From JAQBDA01 sp041301185 (GTDB taxonomy: Bacteria > Chloroflexota > Anaerolineae > Anaerolineales > UBA4823): a DNA stretch of 19,766 bases. Below are positions 1 to 6,857 of this stretch, one piece after another. How positions within the stretch are numbered: position 1 is the stretch's first letter; each line of letters starts with the position of its first letter. Both the position numbers and the translations under genes were made by a program. The DNA is taken from positions 1-19,766 of the forward strand of contig JBFYSV010000305.1 of the NCBI GenBank assembly GCA_041301185.1, written 5' to 3'. The notes beneath the pieces were generated by a model that did no database searches, had not been told where the DNA came from, and saw nothing but the letters and a program-made list of their open reading frames with translations.

Positions 1-2
1 AG

Positions 3-485
3 GCTACCCGGACCGCAATGGAGATCTTCGGCGGGATGGGCTTTCTGGAGGAGACCAACCTGCCGCGCCTGCACCGCGAAGCGCTGGTCACCGCCATCTG
101 GGAGGGCACCAGCAATATCCAGGCGCTGGACATGCTGGAGGCAATGCAGAAAAAAGGCGCTCACGAGATGTTCCTGGATGAGTTCCTGCCGCTTTTAGGG
201 GCTGTCTCCTCGCCGCCCGCCCGCCTGGCATCCCAGGCAATCGATGCCACGCTGTGCAGGCTAAGCGAGCTGGAAAACCCACCTGCCCAGTGGTATGCCA
301 AGGATGCCCTGGACCGTCTGGCGGACGCGGCAATCGTGGGGCTGCTCTACCGGCTGGCGGACAGCAGCGGCGAGCGCTATGCCCGCCTGGCTGAGCTGTA
401 CGCCCGGCGCTTCCTGGGAGGAGAGGCTTACCCGGATTGGGCTCTGGAAGACCGGGAAGTTTGGATGCCGTTAGAGGGTCTATAA
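3..485 (+). CDS. Acyl-CoA dehydrogenase, C-terminal part (5' end outside the window)
   Basis: The reading frame is open from the first bases, so the start lies upstream; the internal ATG at 18 is not a real start. The first visible residues (ATRTAMEIFGGMGFLEE) and the motif WEGTSNIQ are the end of the catalytic domain of FAD-dependent acyl-CoA dehydrogenases. The glutamate of WEGT (codon 102-104) corresponds to the catalytic base of medium-chain-type enzymes. About 95 residues follow the motif, longer than in the classic short-chain enzymes and more like the AidB/long-tail branch. The family oxidises acyl-CoA thioesters to 2-enoyl-CoA in the cytoplasm and passes electrons to ETF. The substrate cannot be told from this fragment. 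The gene is followed by an inverted repeat at 486-542 and is separated from the ribosomal cluster. Confidence 0.88.
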   Translation, partial: ATRTAMEIFGGMGFLEETNLPRLHREALVTAIWEGTSNIQALDMLEAMQKKGAHEMFLDEFLPLLGAVSSPPARLASQAIDATLCRLSELENPPAQWYAKDALDRLADAAIVGLLYRLADSSGERYARLAELYARRFLGGEAYPDWALEDREVWMPLEGL

Positions 486-542
486 AACTTCCCGCAAGGT
501 TCGTAAGGGGTACAGCCCGGTGAGATCACCTTGCGGGAAGTT
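486..542. repeat. 15-bp perfect inverted repeat, possible terminator
   Basis: AACTTCCCGCAAGGT (486-500) is repeated as its exact reverse complement at 528-542, with a 27-base loop. It begins directly after the stop codon of the acyl-CoA dehydrogenase. The stem could end transcription, but no T-run follows, so a rho-independent terminator is not certain. A dispersed intergenic repeat is an alternative. Confidence 0.6.
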
Positions 543-561
543 GGAAGTTGAAAGTTGAAAG
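537..561 (+). repeat. Short tandem heptamer repeat
   Basis: GAAGTTG (537-543), GAAGTTG (544-550) and AAAGTTG (551-557) lie head to tail, followed by the start of a fourth unit (AAAG). The run overlaps the right arm of the preceding inverted repeat. No function is evident. Confidence 0.6.
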
Positions 562-697
562 AACCCCCTACCCAAATCGGTGGGTTTCGGGTATACTCTG
601 CCTCCGTTGCCAAGCACAACTGTGGCAAGCTTTCCGCTCCTGGCTGGCCTGAGGGTTGAGTCCAGGGGCAATCCCGAGGAAAGGAGGCATGCTTACC

Positions 698-979
698 ATG
701 CGCGAGTACGAACTCGTCATCATCGTCCACCCGGACCTGGAAGAGACCGCCCTTAATGAGGCGATCACCAAAGTTCAGGGCTGGATCACCGATGCCGGCG
801 GTCAGGTCATCAAGACCGACTTGTGGGGAAAACGCAGGCTGGCTTATCCCATCCGCAAGCAAACCCAGGGGCACTACGTGCTGATGAATATCAGCATGGA
901 GCCCAAGTTTGGGTTGGAGCTGGAGCGCAACCTGCGTTTCTTTGAGCCTGTAATTCGTTTCCTGGTCACCGCCAATTAA
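698..979 (+). CDS. rpsF: 30S ribosomal protein S6
   Basis: The product is 93 residues, the usual size for S6, and begins MREYELVIIVHPDLEE with the typical S6 first strand. Further S6 features are the GKRRLAYPI segment and the FEPVIRFLV end. S6 binds 16S rRNA in the platform of the small subunit together with S18. The ATG at 698 is preferred because AAGGAGG (681-687) lies 10 bases upstream; the in-frame ATG at 689 would be only one base from it. A TATACT box at 592-597 could be the -10 element of the cluster promoter, but I see no convincing -35. The gene heads the cluster rpsF-ssb-rpsR, conserved in many bacteria. Confidence 0.95.
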   Translation: MREYELVIIVHPDLEETALNEAITKVQGWITDAGGQVIKTDLWGKRRLAYPIRKQTQGHYVLMNISMEPKFGLELERNLRFFEPVIRFLVTAN

Positions 980-1103
980 CCCGAAACACAAGAATGCGTA
1001 CTTACCGGTGCAATCTCCGGACCGCGCTGCAACGCAGGCAGGGTGGTCTCATGATTGACGAAGAGATTTTTCCTTTGATCGGTTCGTGATCGAGGAGTCA
1101 AAG

Positions 1104-1499
1104 ATGAGTCGAGGATTGAATAAAGTTATGATCATCGGTCGGCTGGGCAGGGAGCCCGAGATGCGCTACACGCCATCCGGCCGCCCGGTGACCACGTTCA
1201 CGATCGCTACCAGCCGCACATGGAACACTGCGGACGGCGAGCGGCGCAGCGAGACAGAGTGGTTCAACGTAGTGGCCTGGGGTAACCTGGCGGAAATCTG
1301 CAAACAATACCTGACCAAAGGCCAGCAGGTCTACGTCGAAGGCCGTTTGCAGACCCGTCATTGGGAAGATAACGAGGGCGGAAAACACTCTGCCATCGAG
1401 ATCGTCGCCAACGAAATGATCATGCTGGGAGATCGCCGTGATCTCAACCATGCCGCTCCAGAAGATGAAGCTGGAGAGGAAATGGAGTATCCGTATTAA
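1104..1499 (+). CDS. ssb: Single-stranded DNA-binding protein
   Basis: The 131-residue product begins MSRGLNKVMIIGRLGREPEMRYT and contains the OB-fold motifs ETEWFNVVAWG and GQQVYVEGRLQTR typical of bacterial SSB. It binds single-stranded DNA as a tetramer during replication and repair. The OB domain fills residues 1 to about 105, and the tail is short and acidic. The last residues are EEMEYPY, not the common DDDIPF-like tip; the acidic stretch and a Pro-aromatic ending remain. The ATG at 1104 is chosen because GAGGAG (1092-1097) lies six bases upstream; a GTG at 1086 is in frame but adds non-family residues. The gap to rpsF is about 120 bases, with no clear promoter or hairpin. Confidence 0.95.
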   Translation: MSRGLNKVMIIGRLGREPEMRYTPSGRPVTTFTIATSRTWNTADGERRSETEWFNVVAWGNLAEICKQYLTKGQQVYVEGRLQTRHWEDNEGGKHSAIEIVANEMIMLGDRRDLNHAAPEDEAGEEMEYPY

Positions 1500-1538
1500 C
1501 AACAACACGATGTATATCGAACACGAGGAGTAATTATC

Positions 1539-1814
1539 GTGAGTGACCAAAACATGCATAACGACACCAGGGGCGGGCAGCAACAACGTCGCTTCTATGC
1601 CCACCCGCGGGTATGTCTCTTCTGCACCGACCACTCGGTGTCGATCGATTACAAGCAGGTCGAGCTGCTGCGGCGCTTTGTGACGGAAGACGGCAAGATC
1701 CGTCCCCGGCGCCAGACAGGCACCTGCGCCAAGCACCAGCGCGAGCTTGCCCAGGCAATCAAACGCGCCCGGCACATCGCTTTGCTGCAATTCACAGGCG
1801 AGACTTTGCGCTAA
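1539..1814 (+). CDS. rpsR: 30S ribosomal protein S18
   Basis: The 91-residue product carries the S18 core: VCLFCTDHSVSIDYKQVELLRRF, then GKIRPRRQTGTCAKHQRELA and IKRARHIALL. The CxxC and CxxH pairs are those of the zinc-ribbon (Cys-containing) form of S18. The start is a GTG at 1539, with GAGGAG (1525-1530) eight bases upstream. The N-terminal tail of about 18 residues is hydrophilic. S18 pairs with S6 on the ribosomal platform, in line with the cluster. The usual fourth member of such clusters, rplI, is absent; a peptidyl-prolyl isomerase follows instead. Confidence 0.95.
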   Translation: MSDQNMHNDTRGGQQQRRFYAHPRVCLFCTDHSVSIDYKQVELLRRFVTEDGKIRPRRQTGTCAKHQRELAQAIKRARHIALLQFTGETLR

Positions 1815-1900
1815 AGCTTGCCTGATCAGCCTTGCCAGGCGGCATGCGGCGGGTTGCTGATTAGAATCTCCCGTGCGCCGCCTGAGGCTGAGGACAAATT

Positions 1901-3280
1901 ATGGCGAAGAATCCGAAACAACCCATCCCAACAACCAAGAAACACCTGGCGCGCATGGAGCGCGAGCGCAGGCAGCAACGCTATATCACGATTGGCATCA
2001 TCATCACGGTGGCGCTGGTGGTTGGCGTGATTGCCTATGGTTTGATTAACGAGCGCGTGCTGAAAGCCCGCCAGCCTGTGGCTGTTGTCAACGGCGAGAA
2101 CATCACCACAGAAGAGTTCCAGACCCGGGCGCGCTACAACCGCCAGCAGCTGATCGGCAATGCCATCAACGCCTACCAGATCGCTCAGCTGTTCGGCGAT
2201 AGCCCGGAGACCCAGGCGAACTTTGTCAGCCAGATCAGCAATGTCCAGTCGCAACTCAGCCCGCTCATCGTGGGACAGCAGACGCTGGACCAGCTGATCG
2301 AGGAAGCCCTGATCCGCCAGGAAGCGGAGCGGCGCGGCATCAGCGTGAACCAGCAACAAGTTGAAGAGGAGATCCAGAACCAGCTGGGTTTCTTCCCGGA
2401 CGGCACGCCAACCACCGCCCCAACCCAGGCGGTGCTGCCCACCTCGACCCTATCTCCCGTGCAGCAAACCCTGATCCCGCCGACCGCCACAGCGTTGCCC
2501 ACCCAGGTGATCACTCCCACCGCCACCCCGACCCAGACCGCCACGGCGACTCTGGTGCCGACTGTTACGCCCACCCGAGCGCCGACGGCGACCGCCACAC
2601 CCTTCACCCGCGAGCTGTTTGAGGAGCAATACCAGCAGACAATCGATGGGCTGGACACGGCGATCAGTTTTGGCGAGAAAGACCTGCAAAGACTGATCAC
2701 GTCGGTGCTGCTACGCCAGAAGGTGCTCGAGGCAGTCGTTGAAGAAGAGGGCATCAGCCAGACTCAGGAGCAGGTTTGGGCGCGGCATATCCTCGTTCCG
2801 GACGAGGCCCTGGCGCAAGTGGTGCTGGAGCGCTTGAACGCCGGCGAGGACTGGTCTGCCCTGGCAGCCGAGCTTTCCACCGATGAAAGTAATAAAAACC
2901 AGAGCGGCGACCTCGGGTGGTTTGGCCGCGGCCGGATGGTGGCAGAGTTCGAAGATGCCGCCTTCAGCCTGGAGATCGGTGAGGTCAGCCAGCCGGTACA
3001 ATCTTCCTTTGGCTACCATATCATCCAGGTTCTGGGGCGTGAGGACCGGCAGATTTCCGAAGCTGAGGTTGAGAACCTGCGCGAGCAGGCTTTCACCACA
3101 TGGCTGCAGGAGCTGCTGGATGCCTCCGAGATCGAGGATCGCGGAATCTGGCAGGAGCGCGTGCCCACTGAGCCGGAATTCCCCCTGGAGCTGGCGCAGT
3201 TCGTCCAGCAGGCTTTACAGGCTGCTGCTCAGCCGACCGCCCCGGCGATCCAGGTGATCCAACCGACGGACGCTCCGTAA
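1901..3280 (+). CDS. Membrane-anchored parvulin-type peptidyl-prolyl isomerase (PrsA/PpiD/SurA-like)
   Basis: The 459-residue product has a basic N-terminus, one transmembrane helix (about residues 29-49), a SurA-N-like helical part (about 55-165, AVVNGENITTEEF), a Pro/Thr-rich linker (about 167-235), a further helical part, and a parvulin rotamase domain (about 293-381). The rotamase shows RHILV, the SGDLGWFGRG strand, FSLEIGEVSQPV and FGYHIIQV, with His296, Phe370 and His373 at the usual active-site positions. It should act outside the membrane as a foldase for secreted proteins. There is no lipobox, so anchoring is by the helix. AGG at 1891-1893 is seven bases before the ATG. The linker splits the helical chaperone region, an unusual place. 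The gene ends at a strong hairpin (3317-3353). Confidence 0.9.
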   Translation: MAKNPKQPIPTTKKHLARMERERRQQRYITIGIIITVALVVGVIAYGLINERVLKARQPVAVVNGENITTEEFQTRARYNRQQLIGNAINAYQIAQLFGDSPETQANFVSQISNVQSQLSPLIVGQQTLDQLIEEALIRQEAERRGISVNQQQVEEEIQNQLGFFPDGTPTTAPTQAVLPTSTLSPVQQTLIPPTATALPTQVITPTATPTQTATATLVPTVTPTRAPTATATPFTRELFEEQYQQTIDGLDTAISFGEKDLQRLITSVLLRQKVLEAVVEEEGISQTQEQVWARHILVPDEALAQVVLERLNAGEDWSALAAELSTDESNKNQSGDLGWFGRGRMVAEFEDAAFSLEIGEVSQPVQSSFGYHIIQVLGREDRQISEAEVENLREQAFTTWLQELLDASEIEDRGIWQERVPTEPEFPLELAQFVQQALQAAAQPTAPAIQVIQPTDAP

Positions 3281-3308
3281 GCTAAAGAGCGTTTGATCTA
3301 ATCTGGAA

Positions 3309-3357
3309 AAAAAATTCCGGGGTGGTCGGGCAGGTATTTGCCGAGCACCCCGGTTTT
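3309..3357. terminator. Bidirectional rho-independent terminator between convergent genes
   Basis: CCGGGGTG (3317-3324) pairs with CACCCCGG (3346-3353), and the inner TCGG..CA/TGCCGA segments extend the stem. On the plus strand the stem is followed by TTTTATT, closing the isomerase gene. On the minus strand it is followed by AATTTTTTTT (the complement of the A-run just left of the stem), closing the rhodanese-like gene. Both flanking genes converge here, as expected for a shared terminator. Confidence 0.85.
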
Positions 3358-3382
3358 ATTATCGAATTGACCTGTGACTGAT

Positions 3383-3664
3383 CTACCTGGTGACCGGCAG
3401 CTCAGCAGCTACCCAGGCATTCAAGCCGCCTGCCAGGTTGCGGACATTGGTGTAGCCCAGGTGCTGCAAGGCTGACATTGCCAGGGCGCCGCGGTGCCCG
3501 GAGCCGAAGTAGATCACGATGGGCTCGTCCTGGGCAGGCAGCTTATCCAGGTTATTGAGCAGATCGCGCACGGGGATATGGACTGCGCCGGCGATATAGC
3601 CGTCTTTTTCAATCACGGCAGGCTCGCGTAGATCAATCAGCGCCCCCACCGCAAGCGCTGGCAA
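3383..3664 (-). pseudogene. Rhodanese-like domain, catalytic Cys replaced and N-terminus shortened
   Basis: The frame encodes IDLREP, GYIAGAVHIP, IVIYFGSGHRGALAM and NLAGGLNAW, the successive blocks of a rhodanese domain. In active sulfurtransferases the loop reads YC-x-SG-x-R; here the cysteine position is Phe53 (codon TTC, complement 3506-3508), so sulfur transfer is not expected. Only nine residues precede DLREP, where the family has about 15-20, and the frame has no ATG before its upstream stop. The assumed start is a TTG at 3664 without a Shine-Dalgarno sequence. In another frame just upstream, complement 3677-3639 reads MLALFASACGG, resembling a lipoprotein signal and hinting at a frameshift. 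A decaying gene is most likely; a short non-catalytic rhodanese is the alternative. Confidence 0.65.
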
Positions 3665-3718
3665 ACAAAGCCAGCATGCCGGAAACGAAAAATTTTCCTG
3701 ATGTTAACAATCAGAATA

Positions 3719-3746
3719 TTGCAAGATCATTATTGTCATGTATAAT
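3719..3746 (+). promoter_or_regulatory. Possible upstream promoter with dyad over the -10
   Basis: TTGCAA (3719-3724), a 16-base spacer and a perfect TATAAT (3741-3746) form a plausible sigma-70-type promoter pointing toward crtI. The -10 lies inside the dyad GTCAT(3735-3739)...ATGAC(3745-3749), which could be a repressor site. A transcript from here would have a leader of roughly 150 bases before the crtI start. The region up to 3816 holds no gene that I can support. Confidence 0.45.
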
Positions 3747-3815
3747 GACGGCAATTCATCCCATAGCCCACAATGCTAACAACCAGGTGAAAGCCCTGGG
3801 TAAATCCATGAACAG

Positions 3816-3849
3816 ATTGCACAATATTTGTACAGTATATATTGACAAT
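3816..3849. promoter_or_regulatory. Repeat array overlapping the -35 of crtI (candidate CarH/LitR operator)
   Basis: Three similar units lie in a row: ATTGCACAATAT (3816-3827), TTGTACAGTAT (3828-3838) and ATTGACAATAT (3841-3851). Their ACA cores start at 3821, 3832 and 3845, so the first two are 11 bases apart and the third 13 further. The last unit contains the -35 hexamer. B12-dependent light regulators of the MerR family (CarH/LitR) are known to bind tandem 11-bp repeats across the -35 of carotenoid promoters. The match here is by layout and context only, and no regulator gene is present in the window. Confidence 0.45.
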
Positions 3850-3870
3850 ATCTTTACGTTGTGCTATACT
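3842..3870 (+). promoter_or_regulatory. Near-consensus sigma-70 promoter of the carotenoid operon
   Basis: TTGACA (3842-3847), a 17-base spacer and TATACT (3865-3870), with an extended TG at 3862-3863, give a very strong promoter. The predicted start of transcription is near 3877, leaving a leader of about 30 bases with GGGAG (3898-3902) before the crtI ATG at 3909. It also rules out translation from the in-frame GTG at 3861, which lies inside the promoter. Confidence 0.85.
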
Positions 3871-3908
3871 TTGGCAGCGTAAGGAAATTTGTCATTCGGG
3901 AGCAGTAC

Positions 3909-5393
3909 ATGCGGCATGTCGTGATCATCGGAGCAGGGATGGGAGGCCTGGCAACAGCCTTGCGACTGGGTAACCAGGGCTTTCGGGTTACCGTGCTGGA
4001 GAAGCAAGCCCTACCCGGCGGGCGCAGCAACCTGCTGGCAGAGAACGGATTCCGGGCTGATACCGGACCGACCATCCTGGTGATGAAATCTGCCTTTGAG
4101 GAGCTCTACCGCTCCATCGGGCAGGATCTGGACCAGCGGGTGCGCTTTATGCAGCTCGACCCCAACTACCGCATCTACTACCACGACGGCACCCACCTGG
4201 ACCTGTTCAGCAACATGGCAGAGCTGGCAAAAGAGGTCGAGCGGGTGCAGGCGGGTAGCGCCGAGCGGCTGTTCCGGTTTATCGGCGCGGGCGCTCGCAA
4301 ATACGAGCTGGGGATGGATTTCGTTGACCGCAACTTCGACCACATTACCGACCTGGCAAACCCGACCGCTGCAATCCGCCTGTGGCAGACCCAGGCCCAT
4401 CAAAACCTGTACCGCCAGGTGGCGGACTTCTTTGACCACAACGATAAGCTGACCAAGGCTTTCTCCTTCCACTCGATGTTCCTGGGGCTATCCCCGTTCG
4501 ATGCCCTGGCGATGTACAGCCTGATCACCTACGCCGACCTGGCGCTGGGCATGTGGTTCCCGATGGGCGGCATATACAGCCTGGTGGAAGATATGCTTGA
4601 CCTGGCGCAGTCGATGGGAGTGCAGATCCGCACCAGCAGCCCGGTGGAGGAGATCTGTGTCGAGAACGGGCGGGCGACAGGGGTCCGCCTGGAGAGCGGC
4701 GAGACCATCCCTGCCGACCTGGTGATCTCCAATGCTGACCTGCCTTACACCTACCAGAAGCTGGTACACCCGCGCCACCGCAAGCAGTACAGCGATCAGC
4801 GCCTGAGCCGGATGGAATATGCTTGCTCGGGGTTCATCCTATACCTGGGGCTGGATCGCACATACGATCACCTGCGCCACCAGGCGCTGTACTTCTCGCA
4901 GGATTACCGGGCCAACCTGGATGCGATCTTCAAGACCAAGGTGCTGCCAGAAGATCCATCCTTCCACCTGAACATTCCCACGGTCACCGATCCCAGCCTG
5001 GCGCCGCCCGGGCACAGCCTGGTGTATGTGCTGGCACCGATGCCTAACCTGGAAGCCAAGATCGATTGGGATATCGCTGCCGGGCAGCTGCGCGAGACCC
5101 TGCTCGACAGGCTGGAGACGATCATCGACCCCCAAATCCGCCAGCACATTGTCTGGGAGCGTCAGTACCGCCCGACCGACTGGCTCAACGATATCCATGC
5201 CACGCTGGGCACGGCTTTCGGCTCGCTGTCGCATGGCTTCTTTCAGTCTTCGTATTTTCGACCCAATAACAAATCTCGCGATATCCACGGACTTTATTTT
5301 GTTGGTCAGAGCACTTATCCCGGTATCGGAATGCCGATGGTAATGATTTCGTCTCGATTGGTAACAGAAAGGGTGATTGAAGAATGGAAGTAA
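3909..5393 (+). CDS. crtI: Phytoene desaturase (CrtI family)
   Basis: The 494-residue product begins with the FAD-binding motif GAGMGG (residues 8-13) followed by VTVLEKQALPGGR. It ends with the CrtI signature GLYFVGQSTYPGIGMPMV. Length and both motifs fit bacterial CrtI, which converts phytoene to lycopene (or neurosporene) at the membrane using FAD. Assignment to the phytoene step rests on its place directly before crtB and first in the operon; the other CrtI paralogue at 11355 would then act later. The ATG at 3909 is chosen because GGGAG at 3898-3902 precedes it and the promoter excludes starts further upstream. The stop codon overlaps the start of crtB by 10 bases, indicating translational coupling. 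Confidence 0.9.
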   Translation: MRHVVIIGAGMGGLATALRLGNQGFRVTVLEKQALPGGRSNLLAENGFRADTGPTILVMKSAFEELYRSIGQDLDQRVRFMQLDPNYRIYYHDGTHLDLFSNMAELAKEVERVQAGSAERLFRFIGAGARKYELGMDFVDRNFDHITDLANPTAAIRLWQTQAHQNLYRQVADFFDHNDKLTKAFSFHSMFLGLSPFDALAMYSLITYADLALGMWFPMGGIYSLVEDMLDLAQSMGVQIRTSSPVEEICVENGRATGVRLESGETIPADLVISNADLPYTYQKLVHPRHRKQYSDQRLSRMEYACSGFILYLGLDRTYDHLRHQALYFSQDYRANLDAIFKTKVLPEDPSFHLNIPTVTDPSLAPPGHSLVYVLAPMPNLEAKIDWDIAAGQLRETLLDRLETIIDPQIRQHIVWERQYRPTDWLNDIHATLGTAFGSLSHGFFQSSYFRPNNKSRDIHGLYFVGQSTYPGIGMPMVMISSRLVTERVIEEWK

Positions 5394-6340
5394 ATTACCG
5401 GTTCAACCAGGACGGCAATGTTCAAACGCCATCCATCAATCAACTTTACCTGCCTTCTGGAGAGAGAACCAGCCAGGGGATCGCTTCTGCAGAAGACTAC
5501 GCGGTTTGCCGACAGATCATGCGCAATGCCAGCAAGAACTATTCGTCCGCCAGCAATTACCTGCCGGCAGACAAGCTGGCGCATGTCGAGGCCCTGTACG
5601 CCCTGATGCGGGTGGGGGATGACCGGGTGGACGTGACCCATGACGGCTTCCAATCGGCGATGGAAGCCATCGACGATTGGGAGCATGAGTACTGGAAGGC
5701 TTTCGAGAGCGGCGACAGCTCGCACCCGGTGTTGCGCGCTTACCTGGATACCTCGCTCAAGTTTGGCATCCCCAGCGAGACCATGGCGGCTTACTTCCGG
5801 GCGATGCGGGAAGACCTGACCATCACCCGCTTTCCCACATTTGACGAGTTGCTTCATTATATGGATGGCAGCGCGATCCCTGTCGGGCGCGCCATGACCT
5901 ATATCCTGGGCGTCAACCTGCCCCACACCCTGGAAAAGGCCCTGCCGGGCGCGGATAGCCTCTCGGTCGCCATGCAGCTGAGCAATTTCTGGCGGGATAT
6001 CGGCGAGGACCGGCGCCTCGGGCGCATCTACCTGCCATTAGAGGACATGCAGTTCTTCCGCTATACAGAAGAAGACCTGGCAGCCCAGCGGATCAATAAC
6101 AACCTGGTACACCTGCTGGAGTTCGAGTTCGAGCGCACTGAGACTTATTACGCAGCGGCACGGCAGAGCGTGCAGATGCTTGCCAGCGGGCAGGTAGCGG
6201 TGATGAGCGCCCTGGAGATCTACCGGGCGATCCTGCAAGATGTCCGCAATAACCGTTACAACGTCTTCACCCGGCGGGCGGGCACGGGAGCCCTGAAAAA
6301 GCTCAGCCTGGTGGCAAGAGCTTTCTGGCTGGTGCGGTAA
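5384..6340 (+). CDS. crtB: Phytoene synthase
   Basis: The 318-residue product has both aspartate-rich motifs of head-to-head prenyl synthases: GDDRVD (residues 78-83) and QLSNFWRDIGEDRRLGRIYLP (198-218, with DIGED at 205-209). These bind magnesium and the diphosphates. The enzyme joins two geranylgeranyl diphosphates into phytoene, the first committed carotenoid step. Squalene synthases of the same fold are an alternative, but RIYLP together with the crtI neighbour fits CrtB. About 30 extra residues at the N-terminus precede the catalytic domain. It starts inside the end of crtI, and the next gene follows after four bases. Confidence 0.93.
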   Translation: MEVNYRFNQDGNVQTPSINQLYLPSGERTSQGIASAEDYAVCRQIMRNASKNYSSASNYLPADKLAHVEALYALMRVGDDRVDVTHDGFQSAMEAIDDWEHEYWKAFESGDSSHPVLRAYLDTSLKFGIPSETMAAYFRAMREDLTITRFPTFDELLHYMDGSAIPVGRAMTYILGVNLPHTLEKALPGADSLSVAMQLSNFWRDIGEDRRLGRIYLPLEDMQFFRYTEEDLAAQRINNNLVHLLEFEFERTETYYAAARQSVQMLASGQVAVMSALEIYRAILQDVRNNRYNVFTRRAGTGALKKLSLVARAFWLVR

Positions 6341-6344
6341 CACC

Positions 6345-6857
6345 ATGACAACCCACGCAATCTCCAAGATTGAAAATACAGAAACGGCGGATCAACCCTC
6401 CAGCCCGGCTGAGAACCTGTACACTTACCAGGCACGGGCTATGCCAATTTTGCTGGGATGGTCAGTCGGCTCCGTGGTGGCAGGCGCCCTGTGGCTGCGC
6501 AGTGCCGGCAAATTCTGGCGCGGCCTGGGGAGCCAGTTCCTGGGCTGGGGGGCCATCGATGGGCTGATCGCAGGCTTTGCGCTGCGCGGCGCGGCAAAGA
6601 GCGCTGCCCGCCTGGAGAGCGGCACGATCACACTGGCAGAGCACCAGCGCCAATGGCTGCAATTCGAGAGGTTTATCTGGCTGAATGTGCTCCTGGATGT
6701 CGGCTATGTGCTTGGGGGGGTATGGCTGAAGCGGAGCAGCTCGCATGATCCCCAGCGGCAGGGCATGGGCTGGGGAATTGCCATTCAGGGCGGTTTTCTG
6801 CTGATCTGGGATATCCTGCTCGCCAGCATCTCGCGGAGCAAGCGCCGTGGGACCTGA
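6345..6857 (+). CDS. Small four-helix membrane protein (DUF6992-like, function unknown)
   Basis: I do not know a function for this 170-residue protein. It has a hydrophilic N-terminus of about 30 residues and four likely membrane helices (about 33-51, 63-81, 109-128 and 142-162). The pattern GWSVGSVVAGAL, WLNVLLDVGYVLGG and GWGIAIQGGFLLIWDI resembles, from memory, the bacterial DUF6992 family; this should be treated as tentative. It starts four bases after the crtB stop and its end overlaps the hydrolase start by 11 bases, so it is co-translated with carotenoid genes. Position suggests a membrane role beside the carotenoid enzymes, but nothing in the sequence shows catalysis. Confidence 0.75.
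   Translation: MTTHAISKIENTETADQPSSPAENLYTYQARAMPILLGWSVGSVVAGALWLRSAGKFWRGLGSQFLGWGAIDGLIAGFALRGAAKSAARLESGTITLAEHQRQWLQFERFIWLNVLLDVGYVLGGVWLKRSSSHDPQRQGMGWGIAIQGGFLLIWDILLASISRSKRRGT

Noticed and set aside
519..530. Small palindrome GGTGAGATCACC inside the inverted-repeat loop
   Set aside because: The loop would be only two bases and it shares bases with the longer stem, so it is unlikely to fold by itself.
980..1103. Possible leader or promoter between rpsF and ssb
   Set aside because: A TTGACG at about 1055 has no matching -10 at the right distance, and only weak short stems are visible.
3676..3882. A 68-residue open frame in the crtI upstream region
   Set aside because: It runs through both promoter candidates and the repeat array, has no Shine-Dalgarno sequence and shows no family features.
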